Shown: positions 13,186 to 23,743 of the stretch, one piece after another
Numbering within the stretch: the first letter of the stretch is position 1
How the letters are laid out: each line of letters begins with the position of its first letter
Source: Peribolospora baueri
Lineage: Eukaryota > Basidiomycota > Peribolosporomycetes > Peribolosporales > Peribolosporaceae
DNA length: 64,000 nucleotides
Direction: 5' to 3'
NCBI GenBank assembly: GCA_029717555.1
Contig: JAMDHS010000030.1
Span: 161,145 to 225,144, forward strand
Translations under genes and position numbers: made by a program
The notes under the pieces: model-generated
The model's database searches: none
What the model saw: only the letters and a program-made list of their open reading frames with translations
Told to the model about the DNA's origin: nothing

Positions 13186-16100
13186 TCAAGGATCGAACGC
13201 ATCGCTCCTCCAGCCCTCCTTCTCCCCTTCCGCTCCCTTCGCCCTTCTCACCTCGGCCAGACTCGAACTTGCGGCTTCCCATGTTCCCGCCGCCGCGGCC
13301 ATGCTGGCCGCACCAGCAGCCCTCTCGCCGAGCTTGGTCTTGTCCCCGTGGACGACCTCTTCGCGCAGCGCCGTGCGGTCGGTGCGAGGCCCGCCCTTGT
13401 CGTGGGGCACCACCTGTGCGTCTACGCCGATACCCAACGCGTACTCCCCTTCCGCGCCGTGCTTGAGCCACCCTTTCGGCGTGAACTCGCTCGTTTTCGG
13501 CCCTGCCGGAGTGGGAGACTCGCCGCGCTTCGTCTCCGGTGTCGGAGCAAGGATGACACGCAGGTAATCGCCCAAAGCCGGTTCTCGATTTTCCGTCTTT
13601 GCAAGCTCATGAGCTTGTCTGTGCAGCTTGAAAGCCTGCTTGTCGAGCGATTCGAACGCTCGCGCCAGATGACCTTCGATGATGGGCTCAAGTGCGCGCG
13701 CCGCTATGGGCCGTCCGAGCATCCGAAAGAGGAAAGCGAGGATGCGGTGGCGATTTTTGCGAATCCGAAAGTCGACAGACGAAAGGTCGACCTTGACGTC
13801 GCGGACGACAAAGAACCGGTCCCGCTCTTCCTCACCCACCTCATCTGCAGCAGCGCCGGCGTGTGCGCCGTCAGCGTTCTGGAATACAATGTCAAACGCC
13901 AAACCTCCGCCTCTGATGAAACCAATGTCCACGAGGCCACTTTCGACGAAGCGCAGACAAGGCCACCGGGATTTCTTCTCGACGTAGAAAGAGACATCTC
14001 GGGCCCACAGGCGCAGTCCATGCACATGGAAGCTGAACATGGCGTCCAGAGCGGTCTCGACATGCCCTTGTCCCTCTCTATCCCCTTGACGCTCTGTGGA
14101 ACAGAAGCACGCATCGTGCCTCAGTCCTTCGTCTCCGACAAATTGACACAGCGGAGCTGCTCACCACGCCAGTATTCGTACTCGGTTCTGTTGACAAAGC
14201 GAGCATGCTCAGGCAAGAATGAGAGCGACTCAATGACGAGATCATCGACCACGACGTCAACGTCCTTCGAAGTGAACTCGGCCCTGTGAAAGGAAGAGGA
14301 GGACAATGAGATCATTAATGAGTCAAAATAACGTCACGACATCTAGAGGCGAAGGGCGGTGTCATTGGAGCCCACCTAGGCATAGGAATCGTTTGGATGA
14401 GACTCAAAGCGCGAGGCAGCACTACCTCGACCAAGTCCTTTGCCAGCCCCTGCGCTTTTCCAGCGGACGCACGCGACACCTCATGAGCCCATCCTCGACC
14501 CGCCTCTCCACACTTGAACTGTTTGAAATCTCGCACGAGATTGTTCCACGACGCGGCCAGACGGCGGTTGGTCTTGTCCGTTTTGATAGATTCCAAGAAG
14601 CGGTCCGCCTCGTCGACCATCGCCGACACCTCCGAGCATCGTTCGTCCCGTTGAGACCGGAGAGTTTTTTTCAGGCGCTCGAGGAGCGTGTGCAGCTCGT
14701 GCGTTGAGCGGTGCATCTGCAGACACTTTGGTTCTAGAAACGAGCGCCATAGGAAAGACTCGACTTCGCGACAACAGCTTCTCAGCTCTTTGTCCTGGGA
14801 GATGTGACAGGCAAGCGCTCGACACCGGTCAATGAGCGGTTGGAGCGAGCGCCCGCCAGCCAAACCCTCTGCGATAGCTCCCAGAGCAACGAGAGCGTCC
14901 TTTACGTTCCCGTCAGGAGCGATGTCTGGTGAGGAGGTCTTGTTCAGTGCCTCTGATGCCACAGAAGTGGTTGATTTCAGTGCCTCCGATGCCACAGAAG
15001 TGGTTGATTTCAGTGCCTCCGATGCCACAGAAGTGGGTGATTTCAGTGCCTCCGATGCCACAGAAGTGGGTGATTTCAGTGCCTCCGCTGCCACAGAAGT
15101 GGATGATTTCAGTGCCTCCGCTGCCACAGAAGTGGATGATTTCAGTGCCTCCGATGCCACAGAAGTGGGTGATTTCAGTGCCTCCGATGCCACAGAAGTG
15201 GGTGATTTCAGTGCCTCCGCTGCCACAGAAGTGGGTGATGTATACTTCTGTAGTAACTTGATAATGAGAAGAATGGAGGCCCCATAGGCCGGACGAGCCT
15301 GGATGCCTTGCAGAATCTGGCATGACCAAAAGGGATGTAATTCAGTCAGCCTGCTCCCAACCCGCGCTTGCGTAAAGAGATGGGCAGGAAAGAGGTGCTC
15401 ACCTGCTTGACACGCTCGATCAGCTCCTCTTCGTCTTGCAATCCTTTATTCCACCACCTGTCCAGGTCGTCCTTCTTTCCTCGAACGTCTTCGGCGAACT
15501 TGCCCTCTTGGATATCTCGCAACACCTCTTTCCCCTTCTCCTTGAGTGGGACGAACTGACCCGGAATCTCGGACGCTGACTTTGCCATCTCCAGCGATGC
15601 GTCCGAAAGGACGGTTCGACAGAACGGGTAGATGTTCAAAAGGAGGGCGCGGAACCTGCGAAGATCATCGGAAAACAACCGACTGTCGGCATCAACGATC
15701 GAAGCCAGACTTCCTTCAAGTGAATGCTGCTCAGCATCTACAACAAAGGGAGCCATCAACTCACTCTTCACTGGTGATAACCAACAGGACCAGATTCTTG
15801 AGCGCCGATAGAGCCTCGGATGCATCACGAGCCGCCGTTTCAACAGCCTCGGAAGGGTCAGGAGGCCCTGGCCCCAGAAAGTTAAGTCATTTCGGGATGT
15901 GATGGCTGGTTAATAGCAGCTTCACAATCAGCGCCCTAAACACAACAACTGACTCACTGATCTCAAGCAAGTCCGTGCGTTGTAGTGCACATATCGCGTC
16001 CTGCAATTGATCCTGCCCGTTCTTCTCCAAGCTCGTCCTCGCCAACAGCTCCAGGAAAAGCTGCAAATCCCGTAGAACGTCCAATCCCTGTTCGCTGACC

Positions 16101-16744
16101 TTCTGCTCCGTCTCGGGCCGTGAAGACGAGCAAGTGTCCTCGGAGCAGGGCGCAGGGCGCGGTTTCGGTAGGCACCACCAGCTAGTCCAGCTCGATCGTA
16201 CAGCGGTATCCTCGGTTTCGCCGTCGGTCCTTTGCTCCTCCAGAAAAGTAGCGTCTGTTTCCGCTGCCTGCTTTTTCCGCCTCGATCTGTGATAAGAATT
16301 TTCCGGCCCATCACCTTGGGACCTGCGCTTCCTCGGCCTATTCGAAGAATCCTCGTCGTGGACCGAGTCCTTGGAGCCGGTACTGCGCAGCTCTTCCTCT
16401 CGGACCACTTCTTCCGGATCAACCTTGTCCCCAAAGAATTCGCGAGCATCACGTATCGCACCCGCTGCGCGAGCCAAGTGCACGGACAGCTGGGCCGAGG
16501 AAGGCAGCTTACCAGCCCTCAGGGCGCCGAGAGCTCTGGCGAGTCGGGTCCCAACGTCAGTTTGTGGATCGGATGTCCAGAGAGGTCGTTCCTCGTCAAT
16601 ATGCTCTTGCGCGCTCTTCCTCCTTTGCTTTGAGGCAAAGAGCTTGTGAAGCACGCTGGGGGGCTTTCTTCGGTTCTTGTTCCCGTGATGATCATGTTGC
16701 TGGAGGAGAGGAGCCTCCGGATCCGACAAGCGCGGACTGGGCAT
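13186..16744 (-). CDS. HAM1-like fungal protein (TULIP/BPI-like C-terminal domain), with 11-residue repeat insert
   Basis: The ATG at 16744 opens MPSPRLSDPEAPLLQQHD and the stop is at 13186. The N-terminal helical region (LARALGALRAGKLPSSAQLSVHL at about residue 55; VLRDLQLFLELLARTSLEK) and the C-terminal region (DVDVVVDDLVIESLSFLP, then DVSFYVEKKS, then GLVDIGFIRGGGLAFDIV) match, from memory, the fungal HAM1-like N- and C-terminal domains (formerly DUF5923/DUF4449). The C-terminal half is related to TULIP lipid-binding folds. The exon join at about 14187/14116 uses a clean GTGAGC donor and restores frame. Between the helical domains, nine 33-bp units add an 11-residue repeat. The tail is basic and Ala-rich with a long helix. 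A likely role is lipid binding or transfer at an organelle membrane, inferred from the family; no function is proven. It diverges from ENT3 over 367 bp. Confidence 0.8.
14943..15239 (-). repeat. 33-bp minisatellite, 9 units, in-frame in HAM1-like gene
   Basis: Nine head-to-tail 33-bp units start TTCAGTGCCTC at 14943, 14976, 15009 and so on to 15207. Units differ at a few sites (GATGCC/GCTGCC, GTGGTTGA/GTGGGTGA/GTGGATGA). On the coding strand each gives an 11-residue unit of the type A-S-E-A-L-K-S-P/S/T-T-S-V. Four reading frames stay open across the array because the unit lacks stops in them; only the one joined to the gene's exons is taken as coding. Confidence 0.95.
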
Positions 16745-17111
16745 CGTTGGCCCGCGTTCAGCCAGAGCGTGCGATTGAGTTCAAGGATGTCGTGATGTAG
16801 CTGACATCGGGCAAACTGGGACGTTGCCCTTCGTGACCCGGTCATTATTCGCCTCGCCTCATCGCCCAAGACGGAATCGATGGCCTTTCTGCGCGCTGCG
16901 ATCGCATGTCAGCAAGTGAGTTGCACCACGGAATCCGATCGGAGAAGTGGGCACGTGCGCATAACCCTACTCACTGCGGCCGTCGGCGGGCGGGCTCGGC
17001 CAACGCCAGCCAGCGAAGGTTGCAATTGATTCGCAACCATCAACACACTGAATTCGACCACCGAGAGTACGCCCTATCTTCTTTTTCGACGCTGGTTCTC
17101 GTCTGTACAAA
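16745..17111. promoter_or_regulatory. Divergent promoter region HAM1-like / ENT3
   Basis: A 367-bp gap separates the start codons of two genes that point away from each other. It must hold both 5' leaders and core promoters. No named motif was identified. Confidence 0.55.
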
Positions 17112-19076
17112 ATGGTGAGCATAGTAAAGCGACGCGAAGCGGAAGTGTGCTGAAGGACGCCCGGCGAGGGTATGTTGGGATCGCCAAGCTCCGAGGGGCC
17201 GTATGACGGAAGGTGTGCGGACAAGATGCTCAATGACCCCGGTTTGGTGCTCGATCCTTTCCACAGGACCGCCTAGAAGAAATTGGCACTCAGCTGTCCA
17301 ATCTCACCATGTGGGATATCAAGTCAGCGTACACGATGGCCAAAAACTACGCACTGAACATCCCGGAGATGGAGGCTAAAGTCAGGGAAGCGACAAATGA
17401 CGAGGCTTGGTGAGTTAAGCCCCAGAACCACAATGCGCGCTCGACGTACACATATGGTACGGCTTCTCGAGGTTACCTGTGGCGATCATATGCATTCCGG
17501 GTGCTATGGATCTTCAGTCTGGCTGTACCAGCCAACCGTCAGGAGACTCACTTGCTCACTGCATCCTTGGCGTCTTCTTCGACGACAGGGGCGCGAGCTC
17601 TACGCTCATGCAGGAGATTGCTCAAGGGTAAGGGATCAGGATTGGCGCCATCTAAGCCACATGCTCACGGACTCCTCGCACCCTCTCCCGCCCAGGACGC
17701 ACAACTACCAAGAGTTCAACGAGATCATGCCAACGATCTACCGCCGCTTTATGGAGAAGGAGGCTAAGCAATGGAGGCAGATCTACAAGGCGCTCGTGCT
17801 GTTGGAGTATATCATCAAGCATGGATCGGAGCGCGTCGTCGATGATGCCCGTAGTCATCTCAGTACGGTCAAGGTCCTTCGCAACTTTCACCACATAGAT
17901 GAAAAAGGGAAGGATCAAGGCATCAATGGTGAGCAGCCATAACTGTCCAGCGGAGACATTTCGATCCAGATCGAGCGCAGGTAACTCATCCAACGCTCCT
18001 CTACCTTTTCGTCCTCAGTACGAAACCGGGCGAAAGAAGTTGCAGAGCTGCTTTCGGACCTCGATCGCGTTCGAGTAGAGCGCCGTAAGGCTCGCGCGAA
18101 TCGGGGGAAATACACGGGCGAGGGGAACATGGGTGGATTTGGCGGCGGCGGAGGGAGCAAGTATGGAGGCTTCAGTTCGGACCAGTACTATTCGGGGGCT
18201 CGTCCTAGCTTTTCCGGAGATGGCTACACGGGCGACGGCGGCTACAGAGGGAGCTCGAGCCGAGGTCAGCCCGAGTACGACGAGTACGATGCTGGGGAGT
18301 GGGAGGACCGAGAGGCCGGGAGCAGTCGCAACGGAGGGAATCGGAACCGAGATGCCACCAGCGCTGGGAGGAATGGAAAGCAGGCGGAGATGACCAAGAA
18401 GCCTGCGGAGAAGCCTAAGGAGGTCAATTTGTTCGACCTCGATGATGAGCCAGCTCCTGCTGCTACTCCAGCTGCTGCACCAGCGGTACCAGCTGCGAAG
18501 CCGGCTACCACTGGAAACCTGTTTGACAATGATGATTTCGACGACTTCCAGGCAGCCCCGTCTGTCGCTGTGACGACGGCGACCCCTGCCGCCGCACAGC
18601 CTGCGCCGACGGCGGGTGGCAACAACGTGTTTGATCTTTTGGGTGGACCGTCCTTCTCTGCGGCGCCCGCCGTCAAGCCGGCCGTTCCTTCAAGCACGTT
18701 CACCAGTCCTGTTATGAAGCCCCAGACTGCTGGGACGGGCAGCTTCTCTACTCCCATTGCCCCGTCCACGGCCAAGACCGCTTCCACGACGAGCACGGGA
18801 GGCGGGGCATCCGGCGGCTCCGGCGGCCTCTCCTTCGATGACCTTTGGACTTCGTCCATTGGAGGTTCTTCTTCTCCCTCCTCCGGGGCCGCAGGCGGAA
18901 AGGAGAAGATGAGCATGGCGGAGATGGCTCAGCAAAAGAGCGCGCAGAGCGTTTGGGGTACGACGGGTGCGGCGACTGGCGCGGGCGGTGTCGGTGCGAT
19001 GGGGGCGGGCGCTCGCGCTCCGTCCGCACCTCAGGGCGGACAGCAGAAGAGCCAGGATGTCTTCGATCTTCTCTAA
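17112..19076 (+). CDS. ENT3: Ent3-type epsin (ENTH domain adaptor)
   Basis: A clathrin adaptor for trans-Golgi/endosome traffic. Five coding exons: 17112-17114, 17267-17409, 17589-17627, 17696-17928 and 18019-19076, giving 491 residues. The first coding exon holds only the ATG. The ENTH domain covers residues 1-160 with landmark stretches MEAKVREATNDEAW, GASSTLMQEIAQG, QWRQIYKALVLLEYIIKHG and RNRAKEVAELLSDLDRVR, matching Ent3/Ent5-like proteins rather than Ent1/2. No ubiquitin-interacting motif is evident. The tail is Gly/Ser/Ala-rich with clathrin/AP-binding-like acidic motifs (NLFDLDDEP, DNDDFDDFQ, NVFDLLGG) and ends in DVFDLL. That arrangement fits GGA/AP-1 ear and clathrin binding, inferred from motifs. 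Identification is strong. Confidence 0.93.
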
Positions 19077-19435
19077 CTAATCGCACAGAAGCTCGGAGTG
19101 AAGCCGCGTCACCCACGGCTAGGGATATCTTCCGTTGACAGGTTTAGTGACGGCTCGCCATGCCCTCTAGTGTACGGGTATACCTTTTGCACCTGTCTAA
19201 TGCTCAACGATCACGGACGGTGGACTCGGCTCGGACTGCTCATTCCATTTCGATGACGGCGGTCGGTAGGAAAGATCGCACTCGTCCCTTATGTCCAAAC
19301 CGTCCCTAACGTGATTAAACTTTCGGTCGCGTCCGAGTGGCTGTTGGGCGCGCCGACCGTCCATTGCGAGGGAAAAGCTACGCTCATTATGCTTGGGTAG
19401 CCAACTGGCCAGCCGCCGAGCCAACCAGAAAGTTA
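19077..19435. other. Convergent intergenic gap ENT3 / mpaB-like
   Basis: About 360 bp holding the 3' flanks of two converging genes. No other feature seen. Confidence 0.5.
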
Positions 19436-21005
19436 TTAAGCATGAATGAAAAAGGGACATCCTCCCAGAGCGCCTTCTTTGGCGATGCGCTCGCTCATCG
19501 ACTCGGCGCTCTTCTTCGTCTCCTCGACGCCTACCCTCCGCAGCTTCTCGGGGCCAAGCTCTTCGATACGAAAGCCATCGGAACGGTAACGGTTCGAGGG
19601 ACGACGGTACAGCGGAAGAAGACTCCAGATTGTGTTCATAGACCACAGGCTCTCGGAAACGCTAATGCGGCAAGGATTCATGTAGGGAAACGTGGGGGTC
19701 AGCGAAGGCGTCGGCGCCTCGGAGGTTGACTAGGGCGTGAACGGAGGGCCGAAGGACACACTTACTACCAAGGCTCGTAGATGTACGCCCGCCTTTGGTA
19801 CACCCCTTCGTCTCCCTTCTTCGGCGCCGTGCCGTACGTCTTGCTTCTCAGCCTTGGGAGGGAAAAATGACGGACGAAGGAAGCGGTAGCGGTGAGAAGC
19901 ATTGGCACAAGCTGATAGTACAATCCCGGCGGCTTTTCGAAGCCCATCGCGAGACGGAGGCGCTGGCCCAATAAGACGGACACGGCCTTGCTCGCATAGG
20001 GTTTGAAGAAACCGGGGGCGGGTCTGAGAAAGAGGTTGCGCGTGGCGTTGGCTGCGAGAGCGTTGGCGGGGTCAAAGATCATATTCTTCCTTTCGTACGC
20101 CTCCGCCCACTCCTCGAGATCCTTCAAACTTTGCCCACTCCTTCCGTCCGTGGTACCGTCCCCCGGACGCGGTGCGACCAAGGGTTCGTTGAAATCGATG
20201 CCCATCCGCGCGCCAACCTCCCTCCACCACACGTAGCGCGCACCCCGCTCAAGCGGACTCAGAGACCGCCACCCGTACAGCTCGGTCCAGCGGATGGGCT
20301 CGAGGACGAAGAGAGATAGAGTGTAGAGCAGGTCGGCGTTGCTGATCCTGTTCCGCGAAGCATCAGCATGATTTCGGTAACGGTTGTGAAGGCAATTCAT
20401 GCGCGCCAAGGCCAGCAAGCCTCGAGGGCTATCAACGCCGTTGTGGAAGAACTCATCGAGAAGGACGACAGTGTCCTCGCCGCGTCGGCCGACGGTGTGC
20501 AAGCAGGTCCTGAGAGATGGGAAAAGGAGGGAAAAGAAAAGGCGTTCGAAGGTGAGTGGGAGACGCGTCCGAAGAACAGTGTGACCTCATCAGCACAGCA
20601 GTCTCAGCTCACAATTGGCCTGTCTTGGCTAGCAAGGACGAGATAGTGGGTATGCCGTACGTCTTGAAGAGAGCAAACTCGAGCGAGCTGTAACGACAAG
20701 GCCGGGCACACGAAGAGAGATTGGGTACGGGCACAGTCACAGTCAGGGTCATGATGGGCTTGCCACTCGGAAAACCAAATCGGCGCGATCCCTACCCACC
20801 GCGTCATGATGAAGGGCATATCCAGCTCTTGCGCCATCTTGATGACTTGCCACGCCTCGCCGTAGCTCAGCCTTTCAGCATCAGACACCGAGCGCGCATA
20901 TTTGGCCCAGCGACGCTCGAGCGCCCGAAGGCGTTGGAAGCGCAGGAGGCGGACCAACCAAAGGAAGAGGGCAATCAGGCAGACAAAGGGTGGGAGGACA
21001 GACAT
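19436..21005 (-). CDS. mpaB / rubber-oxygenase-like (DUF2236-type) oxygenase
   Basis: The ATG at 21005 gives an N-terminal membrane anchor (MSVLPPFVCLIALFLWLVRLL) and then an RRWAKYARSVSDAERLSY stretch. Later exons carry the family core: GLLALARMNCLHNRYRN, ISNADLLYTLSLFVLEPIRW, ELYGWRSLSPLE and WWREVGARMGIDF. The C-terminal end has the conserved YRSDGFRIEELGPEKL and GCPF. This order matches the ER-bound oxygenase mpaB/latex-clearing-like catalytic domain of fungi, a helical haem-dependent oxygenase fold. The last exon is joined by a GTAAGTG donor near 19763 to an AG acceptor near 19665, which keeps frame to TAA at 19436. The substrate is unknown; it need not belong to a mycophenolate cluster, and no secondary-metabolism genes are near. 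It most likely acts at the ER membrane. Confidence 0.85.
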
Positions 21006-21559
21006 GGAGAAAAGGAAAAGGGACCGTCCGCGCGGAGAAGAGAGAACGGGCAGTCAGCGAGCGCGTAAACTCGCTGTATCGCCTTCATCGATGGTGGGTG
21101 ACAGAAGTGTATCTTCGTCGACGAAGTGATGGTCGCCGGCGTTGCCCGAGGCAGCCGGTTGCGGTTGCGGTTGCGGAGGGTGATACACCGATGCTAACTT
21201 TGTGCGAGCTAGCCTCGCTCCACTGAGACGTCGATCGTTGCAACCGGTGGTCCACAGCTGCGGCCAGCCAGCAGCCCCTTACGATCGGCCGTGCCTCCTT
21301 AGACCCCTGCCCCGCACTCTGCCTTGTCCACGTTTCCCTTCCCCCGCCGACTCTCTTCTTGCTTTGCACGCAGTGCTCTCAACAAGACGATGACGAGATG
21401 GGCCGTTATATCAATTAATGTGGACCTGCTACAAGGGACGGCGAGAGAAGATGGACAGAGACGGAAGCTGATCGAATAGCGACAAGGACCGCGCAGGAGC
21501 TCAGGACGACGAGATGCGGTTGGGCGAGAGCAGGGGAGACATAAGGACGGTGTGGAGGG

Positions 21560-21947
21560 GCAAAAGCAGAAGCGCGACGCCACCAGCGCCCATGTTGGGC
21601 GGGATCGCGGGCTGGACGACCAGCTCAGGTCCCTCGAATTCTTGGCGTACTCTGGCACCTGCCGAATGGCGTTGGTGAGCCTAGAAGGAGAGGCAAAAAA
21701 CAAACATGAGCGCCATGCCCAACAGGAGCTATGTCCGTCGGCGAAATCGAGCTCGGCTCACAGGCAGACGATGGAACGAATGCGTTGTCCCCCCATCTGG
21801 CGATCGGGCTCGCGGGGGCGCGCATAGGCTGGATTCCCTGCAGACGTGGAAGGGTACGAAGAAGGACGTCAGTGAGGAGGATCATTAAAATGAATGTGAT
21901 CCGAATGAGCTGCACGAGAACTCACGCGCGCCGCCTCCAGCAGACAT
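21560..21947 (-). CDS. Possible small spliced gene (unsupported by family)
   Basis: The minus strand offers an ATG at 21947 (MSAGGGAR), a GTGAGTT donor at 21925, a CTGCAG acceptor to an exon at 21762-21837, a GTGAGC donor and a CTTCTAG acceptor at 21681. The joined frame is open and the splice sites are good, which is why it is listed. The predicted peptide is short, basic (PAYARPREPDRQMGGQRI) and matches no family I know, and its 3' end is not defined. It may equally be noise in a promoter region. Confidence 0.2.
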
Positions 21948-23337
21948 CAGACTGTCTGGATGCGAAGATGGTGTCAAGTGGTGCGTTCCGGGGCAGGAGG
22001 GAGGGGAGCTGATACAGACAGGAGAAAGAAGGGGATAAGATTGTGATTTCTCGATCTTACGCTTGATGGTCTGGTCCGATAGACGTCGTCCGCGCTAGCG
22101 GTGTGGCGACCTCGGTGCCATTTCGTTACCAGTGGAGGGGTTAAAGAACATGAAAGCGTTTTATCTCCCGCCGTCGAATCGTTCTCGTTCACGTCATCAC
22201 GCATTCAGCTGGTGTCTCGTCCCGGGTAGAGCAGCTGCTTCTCCCTCCTTCAGTCACCACCACGTCGAGTTGGTCCAGTGCACATCCTCCACATCGGTCC
22301 TCTTCCCGAACGATCTTAACTGCCCCACGATTTACTTATACCGACTGGTGCTCAGCGATCCATAGGATCGGTGGCTCGGCTCCAACGACGGTCGTGCGCC
22401 GAACACGTCGTACCGTCCGTCCGTCCTAGCGAACACTCACAGAAGCGAAGGACTGACGAAAGGAGGACTGGAAAGGGAAATACTTTATTTCGACGATCCC
22501 TTTTTTATTTAAAAAATAAGTAATAAATAAAAGGGAGGAAAAGAAGGACGAAGTGAGGCCGGCCAATGCGCTCACGTCGTTCGTTTGCTTGGCCTGGCGG
22601 CGAGCAGAGATGGGCCTTGGAGAGGGGAAGAAGCAGCCAGACAAGACAGTAGACGACCGGTCGGTCGGTACGCAAAACAGAGCGATCGGCGGCCTGATTG
22701 ATGAGTTTGTGAAGCAGGCCAGGCAGGCCTGCTGGCGGCGCGGATTCAGTCGGGATCGAGGGTACACATACATGTTCCTTCCACCGGGAGCCGCCGTGGA
22801 CCGTTCCGACGACGGTCTACGACACCAGCCGAAGAGAAGAGAGACCAGCGCGACAGACAGTCGGCCGTAGAGAGGCTGTATATGTACGAACGGAGGACGG
22901 CCGGTTGACGGGATATCCGGACTGGCGGGCTCGCACGCGCGACTCGCTGTCGATTCGCGAAAACAATTTGAAGCCGGCTTCCACGTTGTGCCCTAACTCT
23001 GCTCGGCCTCATCCGGCGACGCCTCGTCTCTGGGAAGGGACCTAGAACGGGATGTCCATACGTGTACAACCCTCCGTAGTCGGCCCAGAGAGACGCCAGC
23101 GACGCAGCTCCGGCGGTTACCGAGACTGCGGAGCGGATGTGTCAATGTGCGAGGGAAAGAAAGGCGCTGTCGTGTCCGGCCGTGCCTGGACTAAGCCCGC
23201 CTTAGGCATGCGGCCAGTGTTCCGCTGATGCCGACGCTTCCATCCGATTTCGCAATCGCCTTTCGACGAGAGCGCTCTCATCCTCTTCCCCCCGCCGGCG
23301 GCTCCGGCCGACGCCGCTCACCAAGCCAAGCGAGCCC

Positions 23338-23435
23338 GGCCAGCAAGACCAAGCCAGACCAGACCAGACCAGACCAGACATGGCAAGGCAAGGCATGACA
23401 TGGCAAGGCATGGCAAGGCAGGGCGGGCATGGCAG
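23338..23435 (+). repeat. Simple repeats: (CCAGA)n then CAAGG/CATGG-rich tract
   Basis: An array of CCAGA pentamers (about 23349-23378) is followed by a degenerate array of GGCAAGGCATGGCAAGGC-like units. It lies about 300 bp upstream of the tetraspanin ATG and may be in its promoter or 5' leader. Confidence 0.8.
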
Positions 23436-23743
23436 GGCAAATGCAAAATGAGATGGGATGCGCAGCCCCGGCGCAGTCCGCCCTCGATCTTCCTCCGCTC
23501 ACAATTGCCAAGTCTCGTTGTCCCCTCAGCGAGCTCATCTCGCTCTCTCCTCCCTCCTTCCTCTTCTTATTCACCTCGCCACATCCCTCCTCCCATCCTT
23601 CCACAGCGCGCACCACCAGATCGAGCCCCCGCGCCGCTCCTCCACCGCCGTCTGCCCTTCTCTCAGCCTCACCTCCCCCTCCGCCCCCACTCCCTCCCCG
23701 CCAAAACGCCGACTCGGCTGTCTCTCCTTCACCGCCAGAGGCC

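Larger units (their letters stand above)
21006..23743. other. Gene-poor 2.7 kb region between mpaB-like and tetraspanin genes
   Basis: It contains the divergent promoters of the two flanking genes, simple repeats at 23338-23435 and one weak candidate for a small spliced minus-strand gene (21560-21947). Frames on both strands are otherwise of chance type. No transposon or RNA gene recognised. Confidence 0.45.

Noticed and set aside
12716-13567. Plus-strand frame opposite the HAM1-like 3' end
   Set aside because: It runs antisense over the conserved tail of the HAM1-like gene and has no recognisable protein features.
14116-14190. Frameshift and in-frame stop in the HAM1-like gene
   Set aside because: A standard intron with a GTGAGC donor and CCACAG acceptor restores the frame exactly.
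14943-15239. CRISPR-like array
   Set aside because: The units are contiguous, with no unique spacers, lie in coding sequence and sit in a eukaryotic genome.
14832-15329. Long plus- and minus-strand frames across the 33-bp repeat
   Set aside because: They exist only because the repeat unit lacks stops in those frames. Only the minus frame joined to HAM1-like exons continues into conserved sequence.
22000-23400. Degenerate transposon or LTR
   Set aside because: I saw no terminal repeats, target-site duplications, or integrase/transposase/reverse-transcriptase motifs on either strand.
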